Shown one piece after another: positions 1 to 8,853 of a stretch of DNA of 64,000 nucleotides. The stretch covers positions 664 to 64,663 of the forward strand of contig NZ_KB903436.1 of the NCBI RefSeq assembly GCF_000379765.1. The letters are read 5' to 3'. The stretch comes from Flexithrix dorotheae DSM 6795 (lineage in GTDB: Bacteria > Bacteroidota > Bacteroidia > Cytophagales > Flammeovirgaceae). The first letter of the stretch is position 1. Every line of letters begins with the position of its first letter. The translations under genes and the position numbers were made by a program. Under the pieces are notes generated by a model that searched no databases, was not told the origin of the DNA, and worked only from the letters and a program-made list of their open reading frames with translations.

Positions 1-387
1 GATCTGTATTTTAAGGAAATGCCCACCATCCCGGTTTATAAAGTCCCTTTTCGACAATTGATTCAGAATCTTGTTGCAAATGGAATGAAATACCACCGGA
101 AGGATATAAACCCTAAAATCTCCATTTCCTTTACAGAACAGTGTGATCATTACGAATTTCGAGTGTGTGACAATGGAATTGGGATTGAGCAGTGCGATTT
201 TAATAAAATATTTGTTCCATTTTCCAGACTTTCCAATGGGACAGATACAGATGGAAATGGATTAGGGCTGGCCAATTGTAAAAGGATAGTAGAACTTCAT
301 GGAGGTAAAATCTGGTTAGAAAGTAAAGTTAACCAGGGAAGTACTTTTTTATTTACCCTAAAAAAATCGGTTGAAAATCAAAATTAA
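1..387 (+). CDS. Sensor histidine kinase, C-terminal ATPase domain (5' end outside window)
   Basis: The reading frame is open from base 1, so this is the 3' end of a longer gene. The visible ~128 residues are an HATPase_c (GHKL) domain. They show an N-box (QNLVANGMKYH), a G1 box (DNGIGI), an F-box-like stretch (IFVPFSRLS) and a G2 box (GNGLGLANCKRIVELHGG). The 'YHRKD' after the N-box resembles phytochrome/PAS-type kinases whose ATPase domain ends the protein. The H-box and sensor domains are not visible, so the signal and partner regulator are unknown. The stop codon lies inside a strong dyad shared with the convergent GH9 gene. Confidence 0.9.
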   Translation, partial: DLYFKEMPTIPVYKVPFRQLIQNLVANGMKYHRKDINPKISISFTEQCDHYEFRVCDNGIGIEQCDFNKIFVPFSRLSNGTDTDGNGLGLANCKRIVELHGGKIWLESKVNQGSTFLFTLKKSVENQN

Positions 388-418
388 TCCATTTTTTGTC
401 TCAAAAAATGGATTAATT
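382..418. terminator. Bidirectional intrinsic terminator-like hairpin
   Basis: A perfect 16-bp stem (382-397 with 403-418) encloses a 5-nt loop (GTCTC). The arm ends in six A or T bases, so transcripts from either side carry a U-rich run. It overlaps the kinase stop codon and precedes the end of the convergent GH9 gene. Confidence 0.65.
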
Positions 419-487
419 CCTGAATAGTTTTTTTGCTGTTGTTTACCGCCTCCAGTCAAATTGTTTGGGTGGAAAAAGCAATCTTCA

Positions 488-2995
488 TCAATCAGGCTTT
501 AACCGAAGCAATTCTGGGAGTGAGACAAATTCATATCCTTTTTTCTGAATAGACTGAATCATTTGGTCAAGTTTGAGGTAAAACTTGTCTTTCCTATCCG
601 GATTTGTTCCTATATGGCTTAGCAGCATAAATCCATTAAGCCCTTCCTTTTCTTCAAGTTCGAAAATGGATTGCAGAATTACTTCACTACCCTTATAATT
701 TTCCATTTCCGGAGTGGTATAATCTGCATGTGAAATTGTTCCTGGTGAATAATTGATCAATTGTAGATCTAACTGTGCAGTCCACTGGGTAATCATTTCA
801 TCATTCCATTCATAGGGAGGCAGGAAGTATGGGGCATTCTCTTTTAGTATTCCAAATCTTTCCATTTCCTTATAATTATTCAGTAAATCCAGGGTAAATT
901 CATCATGGGAAACCAATCGTTTTTTTTCTTTAGTCCAGTCATTATAAAGCAAATGTTTGTCGGAATGAGCACCCAGGTAATGGCCATCTTTTTGCGCCTT
1001 TTGAATAAAATCATGGAATACTTCATTGCGGTAAAAATTGCCAGTAAGGAAAAATGAACCCTGAATATTATATTTTTTGAGTGTGTTTAAAATAACCTCT
1101 GCCCCATCTCCAAATTGGTCTCCTGTAAACACCAGATTGATTTGCTTTTTGCTTTTATCTCCCCTGATAATTGCCCCGCTTCCATCGTAGGTATATGCCT
1201 TTTTCACATGGCCTTTTTCCAAACTTTCTTTTTCCATAGCGGAAAGATAATATACCAGACTTGCGGTACCATCCATAGTGGGTTCATTGGTAGAATAATC
1301 TCCCGCATCATCATGGTAAACCACAAAATCAGATTGAAATTCAGCATAACTGTCTTCTTCATAAAGCTCAAGCCCAATCAGTTTTTTGAAAATCGAACCA
1401 TAAACAGGCCCATCTACCAGCCCGCCATAAGTCTGATAGCCATTGAGAATAAGTAAAGATGAATGTGGTTTTACAGGAGAATCTGCGTAATTAGGCAAAC
1501 CTACAATCATAGTGGTTCCCCATGGATTACATCCAAAAAGCCAGTCCCGCAATGCGGCTTCCATTTCCAAATATTGGTTGTCATTTGTAATTTCTCTGTA
1601 CAATTTTGCCTGAGTCATTCCAGCCGAGACAAAATGGTTAGAGCACCAGACCAATGGAGTTCCGATAAAAAATGGATTTTCCTTTCCCCTTTGGTATAAA
1701 GTCTCCAATCCCTCTTTGTAGTAGGAAATCACCTGGGCTTTATCCATATTTTTTGTGGACTGGGCAAATTCAAAATGTCCTACATTTAAAAAAGGATAGT
1801 ATTGATAGTGACTCACGGAATCACGCCCAATCCATGGAGTAAGTTTTTCCGCTGATGCAAATTTTAAACCTTCTTTTTTATAGAATTCTTTGCCGGTCAC
1901 TTTAAATAACTGACTCGCTGCAAGTTCCATATCATCCAACCAATTATCTTCCTCATAAAAATAGGGGCCTTTACACGGAGCGGTTTGACTTACTCCCGGG
2001 TTAGCCATTCCATATTTGAATGCATCTTCTGCCCTTTTCTGTAGATCTTCGGAGTATTCCGGAAAAAAATCGGGCAATATGGCTGCACCCAAAGCAAATG
2101 CAGAGGCAAATTTTCCCGCAGTAGAAGCAACTCCTGTGGATCTGTTTTGGTACTTTTTTAAGCCTTGTTTCTCTGCAGAGGCCAGGTACACAGGCCTTCC
2201 CTTATAATTTTCATTGTAAACAACGGAGTCCTTATTGGGCAATCGAAATCCTGCATGATCTCTGTCATCAGCAATTTGATTGTAATATTCTGTTGGGGAA
2301 GGATTCATTCTTTTCAGCCAATCCATCCCGAATTTGGCTTCATCAATTACATCTGGAATGCCATTTGGTCCGGGTAATCCGTTTGCCTGATAGGCATCCC
2401 CAAATACCTCCGGATTTTCCTGATAAGCAAATAAAAGTTGAAAAACAGCATTGGCTGAGGTAGCGGTGTATTGTAGATAATCGGTGGCATCATGCCAGCC
2501 TCCGGTCACATCAATTCTTTCTCCGGTTTTGGTAGGATGGTAGATAATGTATCCGTCATCCAAATGACAGGAATCTGTTAAAAAAGGGTTATATCCGCAC
2601 CTTTGCTGACGCATGTATTTCAAAAGAAAATCAGCAGTGTGGTCATAAACTTGCTTATGAATTCTAATTTCAGGTGAAATAACCTGTCCTACCTTAATGT
2701 AATATTTCCCTTTTTGCCTGAAATCGGAAAAATTGAGCCGATAGCCAGTCTTAAATGGCCCAAACGCTCCTTTGGATTCTATTTTTTGGGAAGTGAATAC
2801 TTGCTCATCAGTAAACACATCATGCAAAGAAAAAGTGGTAGGATTCAGTACTGTTTTTGAGACCAAAACGGCTACTTTAGTGGAGCCTGGGAGATACCCC
2901 AGGTTATTTATCCTAATCCAGGAAGCTTGTTCTGTAGTTAAATTGGTTGCTGAAAAGTTTAGTAAAAAAATTGAGATTAATAAGATGTTTTTCAT
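488..2995 (-). CDS. Secreted GH9 glycosidase fused to a CE4 polysaccharide deacetylase domain
   Basis: An 835-residue exported enzyme with a signal peptide (~1-20), an N-terminal Ig-like cellulase domain (~25-113), a GH9 (alpha/alpha)6 barrel (~115-595) and a C-terminal NodB/CE4 domain (~617-835). GH9 signatures are GGWHDATDY (165-173, candidate catalytic Asp) and STNEPTMDG (568-576, candidate acid Glu571). CE4 motifs are VFTGDQFGDG (motif 1, Asp retained), HSDKH (677-681, metal histidines) and FLPPY (near 724). GH9 contains endoglucanases and also exo-beta-glucosaminidases. The attached deacetylase makes an N- or O-acetylated, possibly amino-sugar, polymer a reasonable substrate (inference). 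It is convergent with the upstream kinase. Confidence 0.88.
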   Translation of the reverse strand: MKNILLISIFLLNFSATNLTTEQASWIRINNLGYLPGSTKVAVLVSKTVLNPTTFSLHDVFTDEQVFTSQKIESKGAFGPFKTGYRLNFSDFRQKGKYYIKVGQVISPEIRIHKQVYDHTADFLLKYMRQQRCGYNPFLTDSCHLDDGYIIYHPTKTGERIDVTGGWHDATDYLQYTATSANAVFQLLFAYQENPEVFGDAYQANGLPGPNGIPDVIDEAKFGMDWLKRMNPSPTEYYNQIADDRDHAGFRLPNKDSVVYNENYKGRPVYLASAEKQGLKKYQNRSTGVASTAGKFASAFALGAAILPDFFPEYSEDLQKRAEDAFKYGMANPGVSQTAPCKGPYFYEEDNWLDDMELAASQLFKVTGKEFYKKEGLKFASAEKLTPWIGRDSVSHYQYYPFLNVGHFEFAQSTKNMDKAQVISYYKEGLETLYQRGKENPFFIGTPLVWCSNHFVSAGMTQAKLYREITNDNQYLEMEAALRDWLFGCNPWGTTMIVGLPNYADSPVKPHSSLLILNGYQTYGGLVDGPVYGSIFKKLIGLELYEEDSYAEFQSDFVVYHDDAGDYSTNEPTMDGTASLVYYLSAMEKESLEKGHVKKAYTYDGSGAIIRGDKSKKQINLVFTGDQFGDGAEVILNTLKKYNIQGSFFLTGNFYRNEVFHDFIQKAQKDGHYLGAHSDKHLLYNDWTKEKKRLVSHDEFTLDLLNNYKEMERFGILKENAPYFLPPYEWNDEMITQWTAQLDLQLINYSPGTISHADYTTPEMENYKGSEVILQSIFELEEKEGLNGFMLLSHIGTNPDRKDKFYLKLDQMIQSIQKKGYEFVSLPELLRLKPD

Positions 2996-3094
2996 TCTAA
3001 ATGTTGACTATATGGTTAAACTAATAGTGTAGTAGACATTAAGAAGCAAATTAATACAATTTTTTGTGCTTTCAGGTGGTGATACAATGTGTAA

Positions 3095-3448
3095 TTATGA
3101 ACGGTTGATATTCTTGGCTTTTAATCTTTGTTTCAGTACTTCATACTCCAGATCATGAAGTGAAGAATTTTGTTCCAATGTTAATACCGCTTCAGTGGCT
3201 GCAGATTGTCAAAGTACTTTAAAAATAAGTTCCATTTGTATAGAGTCAAATGCAATATGGAATGCCCTTAGGCATACGGGTACGAATAAATTACTACATT
3301 CTTCCTGTTTTGGAATAATTGATCGGTAAATTATAAAAAATGGAGTTGAAACATAGGCTCCCACATTTCCTTCATTGCGTGCAAACCCCTCTGCTGTGAC
3401 ATAACGCTGCACCTTACGGGAGTCCATTCCATAAGCTGCCAAACCATA
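3095..3448 (-). pseudogene. 3' fragment of an FAD-dependent oxidoreductase (FAD_oxidored family)
   Basis: The minus strand encodes a recognisable C-terminus with GMDSRKVQRYVTAEGF, then PKQEECSNLFVPVCLRAFHI, then FKVL. The family normally continues VLGQSAAT. Here a TGA at 3209-3211 replaces the Gly codon, after which the frame resumes with QSAATEAVLTLEQ and runs to TAA at 3095-3097. An in-frame TAA at 3449-3451 and the absence of an FAD-binding N-terminus show that the 5' part is gone. The only start-like codon is a TTG at 3442. It lies 18 bp from the aldolase stop, so the deletion probably joined the fragment to the aldolase gene's downstream edge. Confidence 0.75.
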
Positions 3449-3466
3449 TTATCTTCTACTTTATTT

Positions 3467-4297
3467 TTACAAGAAATTTTTCCCACTAACTACCTGTAAT
3501 TTATGGTTAACTAAATCAGAGACCGCAAGCATGGCTGGGGGAAAAACCTTTCTGAGGTCAATTTCCGAGTTTTTTTGCAAAAGACCACTTAAACTTTGCA
3601 TAAACATATTTTTAATTTCGGTGGCCAAATTGATTTTGCAAATTCCCCTTTTAACAGCCTCTCTCAAGGCAACATCTGGTATCCCAGAACCCCCATGCAA
3701 TACAAGGCATGCATTTGTTTCCTTCCTAATGGCGCTTAATCTTTCAAAATCTAATTTGGGTTCTCCCTGATAAAATCCATGTGCGGATCCTATAGCTACA
3801 GCAAGGGCATTAATGCCAGTTTCCTCAATAAACAGCCTGGCTTCTTCTGGGTCTGTGAAGCCAACTTTCTGATGTGACTCACCTAATTTGGCAATGTAAC
3901 CAAGTTCTGCTTCCACATTGGCACCATAATTTTTGGCGATCAAAACTGCTTTTCTTGTGGTTTTGATATTCTCCTTAAATTCTTTTTCACTCGCATCAAT
4001 CATTACTGAATCAAAACCTGCTTTCAGGCATTCTTCCACTAATTCAATAGATCCTCCATGATCCAGGTGTATCCAGCCTTCAACCTGGAATTGTTTCAAC
4101 CCGGTACGTGCCATCTCTACAGCTACTGACATTCCCATATAATCTATAGAGCTTTTTGTCAACTGCAAAATCACAGGCATTTCCGTTTCTCTGGCAGCAG
4201 TCAGTATACTTCGTAAGGTTTCGTAATTGTAAAAATTACAAGCCAGGAGTGCTTCCTGGTTTTCCTGACATTCTCTTAATTTATCCTGTAAGTTCAT
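3467..4297 (-). CDS. Class II ketose-bisphosphate aldolase (tagatose/fructose-1,6-bisphosphate type)
   Basis: This 276-residue TIM-barrel aldolase matches the Fba/GatY/KbaY family in length and motifs. It has IHLDHGG (77-82, catalytic Asp79 and Zn ligand His80), EAELG (129-133), the Zn-ligand SAHG (171-174), HGGSG (201-205, Zn ligand His201) and KINLAT (221-226). It splits a ketohexose bisphosphate to glyceraldehyde-3-P and dihydroxyacetone-P. Fructose versus tagatose specificity cannot be told from motifs. The nearby PfkB kinase, DeoR regulator and AgaS isomerase favour the tagatose (Aga/Gat) role. It is divergent from the EamA transporter, with a well-formed promoter and putative operator between them. 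Confidence 0.88.
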   Translation of the reverse strand: MNLQDKLRECQENQEALLACNFYNYETLRSILTAARETEMPVILQLTKSSIDYMGMSVAVEMARTGLKQFQVEGWIHLDHGGSIELVEECLKAGFDSVMIDASEKEFKENIKTTRKAVLIAKNYGANVEAELGYIAKLGESHQKVGFTDPEEARLFIEETGINALAVAIGSAHGFYQGEPKLDFERLSAIRKETNACLVLHGGSGIPDVALREAVKRGICKINLATEIKNMFMQSLSGLLQKNSEIDLRKVFPPAMLAVSDLVNHKLQVVSGKNFL

Positions 4298-4470
4298 GTA
4301 TTAATTTTTTAAGCTGTTATTTCAAAAAGACTTTTCTAAAGGTCAGTTTCATCTGCTTTTCCAGTTTTATGAGACCGTGAGCCCAGTTTTTTGGCCAATA
4401 ATCCTAATGGTTCAGGCAAACGAGTCATCCTATTTCCTTAGGATTTATAAAAACAAAACCTTTTATTAAA

Positions 4471-4489
4471 CTTTCGTTTTATTTTTAAT
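4471..4489 (+). promoter_or_regulatory. Putative DeoR/AgaR-like operator between aldolase and transporter genes
   Basis: CTTTCGTTTTATTTTTAAT fits the core of the E. coli AgaR operator as I recall it (TTTCRTTTYRTTT). It sits where the transcription start of the aldolase promoter would be, a natural repressor position. Similar sites occur near 6557, 12547 and 22638. Confidence 0.5.
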
Positions 4490-4491
4490 AG

Positions 4492-4521
4492 CAAATATAT
4501 ATCTTTCAAAATATTTTACAA
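4492..4521 (-). promoter_or_regulatory. Bacteroidota-type promoter for the aldolase gene
   Basis: Read on the minus strand, TTG (4521-4519) is followed by exactly 19 bases and TATATTTG (4499-4492), a perfect fit to the -33/-7 consensus. It implies a leader of about 190 nt for the aldolase mRNA. Confidence 0.6.
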
Positions 4522-4588
4522 TAGTAATCATTAAGTTTATTTAAGAGTAATTTCTTATTTACACTTTCAAAACATTATTAATATCATA

Positions 4589-5449
4589 ATGAAATCGACA
4601 CCTTGGTTAGCTTACGCAATCACTACCACTATTTTTTGGGGAGCTTGGGGAGCATTAATTGAAATACCTGAAAAAAGAGGGTTTCCGGAAACCTTAAGTT
4701 ATTGTGTATGGGCATTTACGATGCTAATACCTACATTTTTTGCATTAAAGAACATCAAATGGAAAATAGAAAAAAACAGAAAATCGATACTCCAAGGAGT
4801 CCTTATAGGGCTTTTAGGAGCATTGGGGCAACTGGTATTATTTAAAGCACTTAGTTTGGGGCCTGCTTATCTTATTTTCCCTTTTATCTCCCTTTCTCCT
4901 GTTGTTACCATCTTATTTTCCTTTATTTTTTTAAAGGAAAGAACTTCACTCAAAACCTGGATTGGAATTGGCTTAGCTTTAGTGGCCATACCTATGCTAT
5001 CCTATCAACCCCCGGAAAATGGCTCATACGGGCACCTATGGATTTTTTTGGCCCTTTTTGTTTTTTTAGCCTGGGGGATTCAGGCTTTTTTCATGAAACT
5101 TGCCAATCAGTCCATGTCCGCAGAAAGTATCTTTTTTTACATGGCCATTTCGAGTATTGCCTTACTACCCATTCCTATTTTGATGACCGATTTTGATCAA
5201 CCTATCAATTGGGGTTGGGATGGACCACTGCTGGCTGGGGGCATTCAGGTCATGAATTCTATAGGGGCTTTGAGTCTGGTGTATGCATTCAGATATGGTA
5301 AAGCTATTATTGTCAGTCCATTAACCAATGCAGGCGGGCCAGTAATCACCATTATTTTATCACTCATTATTTACGCAGTATTTCCCCATTGGATTATTTT
5401 AATTGGGATGATCCTGGCCGTTGTAGCTATATTTTTAATGGCAGAGTAA
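4589..5449 (+). CDS. EamA/DMT-family membrane transporter
   Basis: This 286-residue protein has about ten hydrophobic segments arranged as two five-helix EamA repeats (~1-140 and ~148-286). Typical motifs are FWGAWGALIE in the first helix and LKERTSLKTWIGIGLALVAI at the end of repeat one. The family moves small metabolites such as sugars, amino acids and nucleosides by exchange or proton coupling. The position beside an aldolase and PfkB kinase suggests sugar or amino-sugar import across the inner membrane (inference). The end of the gene is part of a 13-bp dyad. Confidence 0.8.
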   Translation: MKSTPWLAYAITTTIFWGAWGALIEIPEKRGFPETLSYCVWAFTMLIPTFFALKNIKWKIEKNRKSILQGVLIGLLGALGQLVLFKALSLGPAYLIFPFISLSPVVTILFSFIFLKERTSLKTWIGIGLALVAIPMLSYQPPENGSYGHLWIFLALFVFLAWGIQAFFMKLANQSMSAESIFFYMAISSIALLPIPILMTDFDQPINWGWDGPLLAGGIQVMNSIGALSLVYAFRYGKAIIVSPLTNAGGPVITIILSLIIYAVFPHWIILIGMILAVVAIFLMAE

Positions 5450-5470
5450 CTTTACTTTGCCATTAAAAAT
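5431..5470. terminator. Bidirectional hairpin between convergent transporter and kinase genes
   Basis: ATTTTTAATGGCA (5431-5443) is perfectly complementary to TGCCATTAAAAAT (5458-5470). The transporter stop codon lies in the 14-nt loop. The A/T-rich arm ends give U-rich tails for both transcripts. Confidence 0.6.
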
Positions 5471-5484
5471 TTGAAAGAGCCTTT

Positions 5485-6432
5485 TTAGAGACTTTCACCG
5501 AATTTTTCCAGGGCAATTTGTTTAAAAACTTCCATATTTTTAAAAGCTGTTGTGCCTCCGGGATAGGTTGTTGAAACAGCACCTGTCAGGTTACCAAACC
5601 GCTGGCATTCCTCCACTGGAGATTGATTAATATATTTCCAGACAAAACCTGCATTAAAGCTATCTCCAGCACCGATTGAGTCCACCACTTTCTCATTTAA
5701 AAACGGGGGCATATCCCTGGATTTACCATTATAAAATACCAATGACCCTTTTCTTCCCCTTTTTATCACCAGGACCTTGCACCATTTTTTTACCTTCTCA
5801 ATTGCTTCCTCTAGAAGCGTACTTTTTGTAGCCAAAAGCAATTCGGTTTGGTTGGGCAGAAATATATCCACATGAGGTAAAATTCCAGGGAGGTCAAGTT
5901 CCCATTTTTCATTTGGGTCCCATTGCATATCAAAAGAAGTAGTAAGTCCAAGTTGTTTGGCCAATTTAAATAACCTTCCCACATCTTTTTGCAGTCCATT
6001 TTGTAGAAAAACAGAGGAAAGGTGCAAATGCCTTGCTCTTTGTAATTGTTCAATACCAATATCTTCAAATACCAAATGGTCCATGGCTCCCGGATGGGTA
6101 AGATTTGCTCTGTCTTCATCCACATTCAACACCACCGTAGCCCCTGTGGTCAGAAATGCATCTTCTATTATTAAAGAAACATCAACCCCGCTTTCCTGAA
6201 GACTTGAAATAATTAACTTTCCGAAAAGGTCTTTTCCTACCTTACCAATTATAGCTGTTTTTGCACCCAGTTTGCTAATATTTGAGGCAAATATAGCTGA
6301 TGAGCTCCCAAGGGTAAGGTCCATATTTTTGGCAATTATTTCTTTCCCTACCACGGGAAATCCCTGGATACTGTTAAGAATCAAATCTACATTTAATTCC
6401 CCAACTACGATTACGTCTAAATCTTTCTCCAT
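5485..6432 (-). CDS. PfkB-family carbohydrate kinase
   Basis: This 315-residue ribokinase-fold enzyme has the N-terminal signature region GELNVDLI (11-18) and the C-terminal ATP/anion-hole motif DSIGAGDSFNAG (251-262), with catalytic base Asp257. Length and motif spacing are normal. It phosphorylates a sugar or sugar phosphate. With a DeoR regulator, a class II bisphosphate aldolase and an AgaS isomerase nearby, the simplest role is tagatose-6-phosphate kinase (inference; fructose-1-P or 2-keto-3-deoxygluconate kinases look alike). It is divergent from the DeoR gene across a 375-bp regulatory gap. Confidence 0.85.
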   Translation of the reverse strand: MEKDLDVIVVGELNVDLILNSIQGFPVVGKEIIAKNMDLTLGSSSAIFASNISKLGAKTAIIGKVGKDLFGKLIISSLQESGVDVSLIIEDAFLTTGATVVLNVDEDRANLTHPGAMDHLVFEDIGIEQLQRARHLHLSSVFLQNGLQKDVGRLFKLAKQLGLTTSFDMQWDPNEKWELDLPGILPHVDIFLPNQTELLLATKSTLLEEAIEKVKKWCKVLVIKRGRKGSLVFYNGKSRDMPPFLNEKVVDSIGAGDSFNAGFVWKYINQSPVEECQRFGNLTGAVSTTYPGGTTAFKNMEVFKQIALEKFGESL

Positions 6433-6510
6433 TTTAGCATTTTTTTATATTTTAGAGGACCTTTCCATAATTCGCACCCACCAATGTAAGGTTTAAAAAC
6501 CATGGTTTTG

Positions 6511-6541
6511 CTAAATTATAATTACATTTCTTTTATAACAA
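6511..6541 (-). promoter_or_regulatory. Candidate promoter for the PfkB gene
   Basis: On the minus strand, TTG (6541-6539) is separated by 20 bases from TAATTTAG (6518-6511), one mismatch from the TAnnTTTG -7 box. It lies in the pfkB/deoR divergent gap. Confidence 0.35.
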
Positions 6542-6542
6542 G

Positions 6543-6570
6543 TATATTTGCATTATCTTTCGATATATTT
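6543..6570 (+). promoter_or_regulatory. Candidate deoR promoter -7 box overlapped by a TTTCG operator
   Basis: TATATTTG (6543-6550) matches the -7 consensus on the plus strand and is followed six bases later by CTTTCGATATATTT (6557-6570), a member of the shared operator set. This suggests autoregulation. No TTG is found at the expected -33 position, and the leader would be about 250 nt, so the start site is uncertain. Confidence 0.35.
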
Positions 6571-6807
6571 AAATAAAGAAAGGTTTTGAAGACATTAAAA
6601 ATTTTTTTCCTGGATGTAGAAAGAAAGATTAAAAACCTGGCAATTTACAAACAAAAGAAAACTCAATGAATACACAGAATTTACTTATGTAATTTTTTAC
6701 TATAACCCGGAATAAACTATAATATATGTATCAAAGTGTTATTTTTGACTTTTGATTCATTCCGAAAAATCATTTTTATACAAAACAAAGTTTAACAAGG
6801 CAGTCAA

Positions 6808-7590
6808 ATGGATGGTGAAAATAAATCAACAGTAAGTCGAAGAATTGCAATTCTGGACAAGCTTAATAAAAATGGGCAAGTGACCGTGAGCGAATTAAGC
6901 ACAGCCCTGGGTGTTAGTGAGGTCACCATTAGAAATGACCTGACGAATCTTGAAAAAAAGAATATGCTGATTAGGGCACGAGGGGGCGCAATGAAAATAA
7001 AGCAAAATTATGTTGGTCTTGATCACCCATTATCCGACAAACAAAAAAAGCACCTGCAGGAAAAAAAGGAAATTGGGAAAAAAGCCATTGAATTCATCGA
7101 AGAAGGGAATACTATCATCCTGGACTCTGGCTCAACCACCTATGAAGTAGCTAAAAATTTTAGCAAGTTTGAACAGCTTACGGTTATTACCAATGCGCTA
7201 AATGTGGCTACTTATTTAGCTGAAATCAAGAATATTAATGTCATAATTCCCGGTGGGACCCTGCGGCCGGATTCACTTTCCCTTACAGGGATTCTTGCTG
7301 AGAAAGGCTTCAGAAACTACTTTTGTGATAAGTTATTTCTAGGGGTTGATGGCTTTGATATTGACCACGGGATTTCTACTCCTAACATTGAAGAGGCGCA
7401 TTTAAACCAGATTATGATAGAAGTTTCAAAAGAAGTGATTGTAGTGGCAGATTCCAGTAAATTTGAAAGAAGAGGATTTGCTTTTATAGCTCCTGTGAAT
7501 AAAATAGATACCGTTATTACTGATAAAGGAATTTCTCTGGAAAAGAAGGAGAAAATGGAAAGCCTGGGTATAAAGGTTGTCATTGCCTGA
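6808..7590 (+). CDS. DeoR/GlpR-family sugar-phosphate-responsive transcriptional regulator
   Basis: A 260-residue regulator with an N-terminal DeoR-type winged helix (~10-62, including VTVSELSTALGVSEVTIRND) followed by the RARGGA linker. The C-terminal DeoRC effector domain (~78-240) is of the phosphosugar-isomerase-like fold, with the phosphate-binding loop DSGSTTYEVA (108-117) and the conserved GVDGFD and ADSSK stretches. The family usually represses sugar catabolic operons and is released by a phosphorylated intermediate. Its place between the PfkB kinase and the GH20 region, and the recurrence of AgaR-like sites in this locus, make it the likely local repressor. A strong terminator follows the stop. 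Confidence 0.9.
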   Translation: MDGENKSTVSRRIAILDKLNKNGQVTVSELSTALGVSEVTIRNDLTNLEKKNMLIRARGGAMKIKQNYVGLDHPLSDKQKKHLQEKKEIGKKAIEFIEEGNTIILDSGSTTYEVAKNFSKFEQLTVITNALNVATYLAEIKNINVIIPGGTLRPDSLSLTGILAEKGFRNYFCDKLFLGVDGFDIDHGISTPNIEEAHLNQIMIEVSKEVIVVADSSKFERRGFAFIAPVNKIDTVITDKGISLEKKEKMESLGIKVVIA

Positions 7591-7617
7591 AAGACGTTAT
7601 TTCACATTAGCCCAAAT

Positions 7618-7649
7618 AAAAAACACCAGAGAAATCCCTGGTGTTTTTT
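7618..7649 (+). terminator. Rho-independent terminator of the deoR gene
   Basis: A 12-bp stem is formed by AAAAAACACCAG (7618-7629) and CTGGTGTTTTTT (7638-7649), with an 8-nt loop and a following T-rich run. Confidence 0.85.
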
Positions 7650-7820
7650 ATTTTTCTCACTTAGTTATTGGTTAAGGTGGAGTTTTTAGTTTTCATGGTC
7701 GGTGGCTACCGTTCTTATGAATTGGGTTAAAAGGATAAGGTGAAAACATAGTAATCTGTATACTAAACACAATTCAACATGAATTAACCTTTGATATCTT
7801 AAAAACCTTACGGTATATTA

Positions 7821-8771
7821 TTATTTCATCTCCTTTATTTTCAATCTCGCTTTTATAGTTGTTAAATCTTTTTTCATGGTGGCTTTAGCCAACAGCTCTT
7901 TTTCCTGTTTATTGGTAATCCCCTTATAGGTTAGGTAAGGCAGGTGCAAAGAAATAGGACCAGCTAAATCCATAGCCTTGTACAAGTCAAAGTATTGATC
8001 AAAATTGACCATACCTTCCTCCAGGGGTACATTTTTTATTTCCCATTCCCTTTTGTTTGTTTGGGTCCAGTGGAAGTCTTTAACTGCACTGCATTTGATA
8101 AACTTTTGGATCAATTTTAAATCATTGGGCCAGGAGGAACTCCCTTCAACAATTGCATGTCTGATATCAAACTGTACCCCTATCCATTTCGGGTCCAGGT
8201 CTTTTATGAGGTACCACAAATCCCAAATTGAAGCCCCTATCCTTCCCACTCCATCATGGTTTTGATAAGCTCCATGAATCCCATACTTTTCGTTTAGTTC
8301 CGAAAGCTTTTTGAATTTATCCTTATAGATTTCCAGATTTTCCTCTATGCTTATATTTTTATCAAAATAGGAATACTCAATGCGGTAAATTTTAATACCA
8401 CATTGGCTTGCGGTTTTCAATACCCGCTCTGTATAAGGTTCATCAGCATTATGGATATCAGTAGCTATCATTGGAACTGCCACACCTGATTTGGTAATTT
8501 CTTCAATGGCTTTTGGCAATTGCTCTTCTACCTCATAAGGAAGGACATGGCCTTTTTTTCTTACGGTGAGGTCCACTCCATCAAATCCTAGTTTTTTGGC
8601 AAATGCACCCAATTCCCTAAAATCCATCCAATCCAGATGTTTGGAAAAGATACAAATGGGGTTGGCATTCTTTTCACTTTCAACAGACAGGAAATTATTT
8701 TTCCAATTTTCTCCCATGGTAATTCCCAAGCCTGAGACAGCCGAAAATTTGATAAAATCCCTTCTTTTCAT
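7821..8771 (-). CDS. Exported sugar phosphate isomerase/epimerase-like TIM-barrel protein
   Basis: The AP_endonuc_2/xylose-isomerase-like barrel (~45-310) shows GFDGVDLTVRK near the start, then MIATDIHNA, YQNHDGVG, GVQFDIRHA and VKDFHW, which carry the usual Glu/Asp/His metal-site residues. I place the start at 8771 because MKRRDFIKFSAV is a twin-arginine-like leader. An upstream Met at 8840 would add 23 residues with no signal character. Secreted members of this family are common in Bacteroidota glycan loci beside Gfo/Idh proteins, as here, and are thought to act on keto-sugars. The specific reaction is unknown. Confidence 0.85.
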   Translation of the reverse strand: MKRRDFIKFSAVSGLGITMGENWKNNFLSVESEKNANPICIFSKHLDWMDFRELGAFAKKLGFDGVDLTVRKKGHVLPYEVEEQLPKAIEEITKSGVAVPMIATDIHNADEPYTERVLKTASQCGIKIYRIEYSYFDKNISIEENLEIYKDKFKKLSELNEKYGIHGAYQNHDGVGRIGASIWDLWYLIKDLDPKWIGVQFDIRHAIVEGSSSWPNDLKLIQKFIKCSAVKDFHWTQTNKREWEIKNVPLEEGMVNFDQYFDLYKAMDLAGPISLHLPYLTYKGITNKQEKELLAKATMKKDLTTIKARLKIKEMK

Positions 8772-8853
8772 TTTGAATAAATGATGGATTATAGATGATT
8801 GATTAAAACCGTTTTTCTGAATTAAAATACACTTTCTCAATAAGTAGTAATGC

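Noticed and set aside
4336-4428. 30-residue minus-strand frame (MTRLPEPLGLLAKKL start) between aldolase and transporter genes
   Set aside because: It lies within the predicted aldolase mRNA leader, has no recognisable family and no downstream gene in phase. It could be a leader peptide, but the evidence is too thin to list it as a gene.
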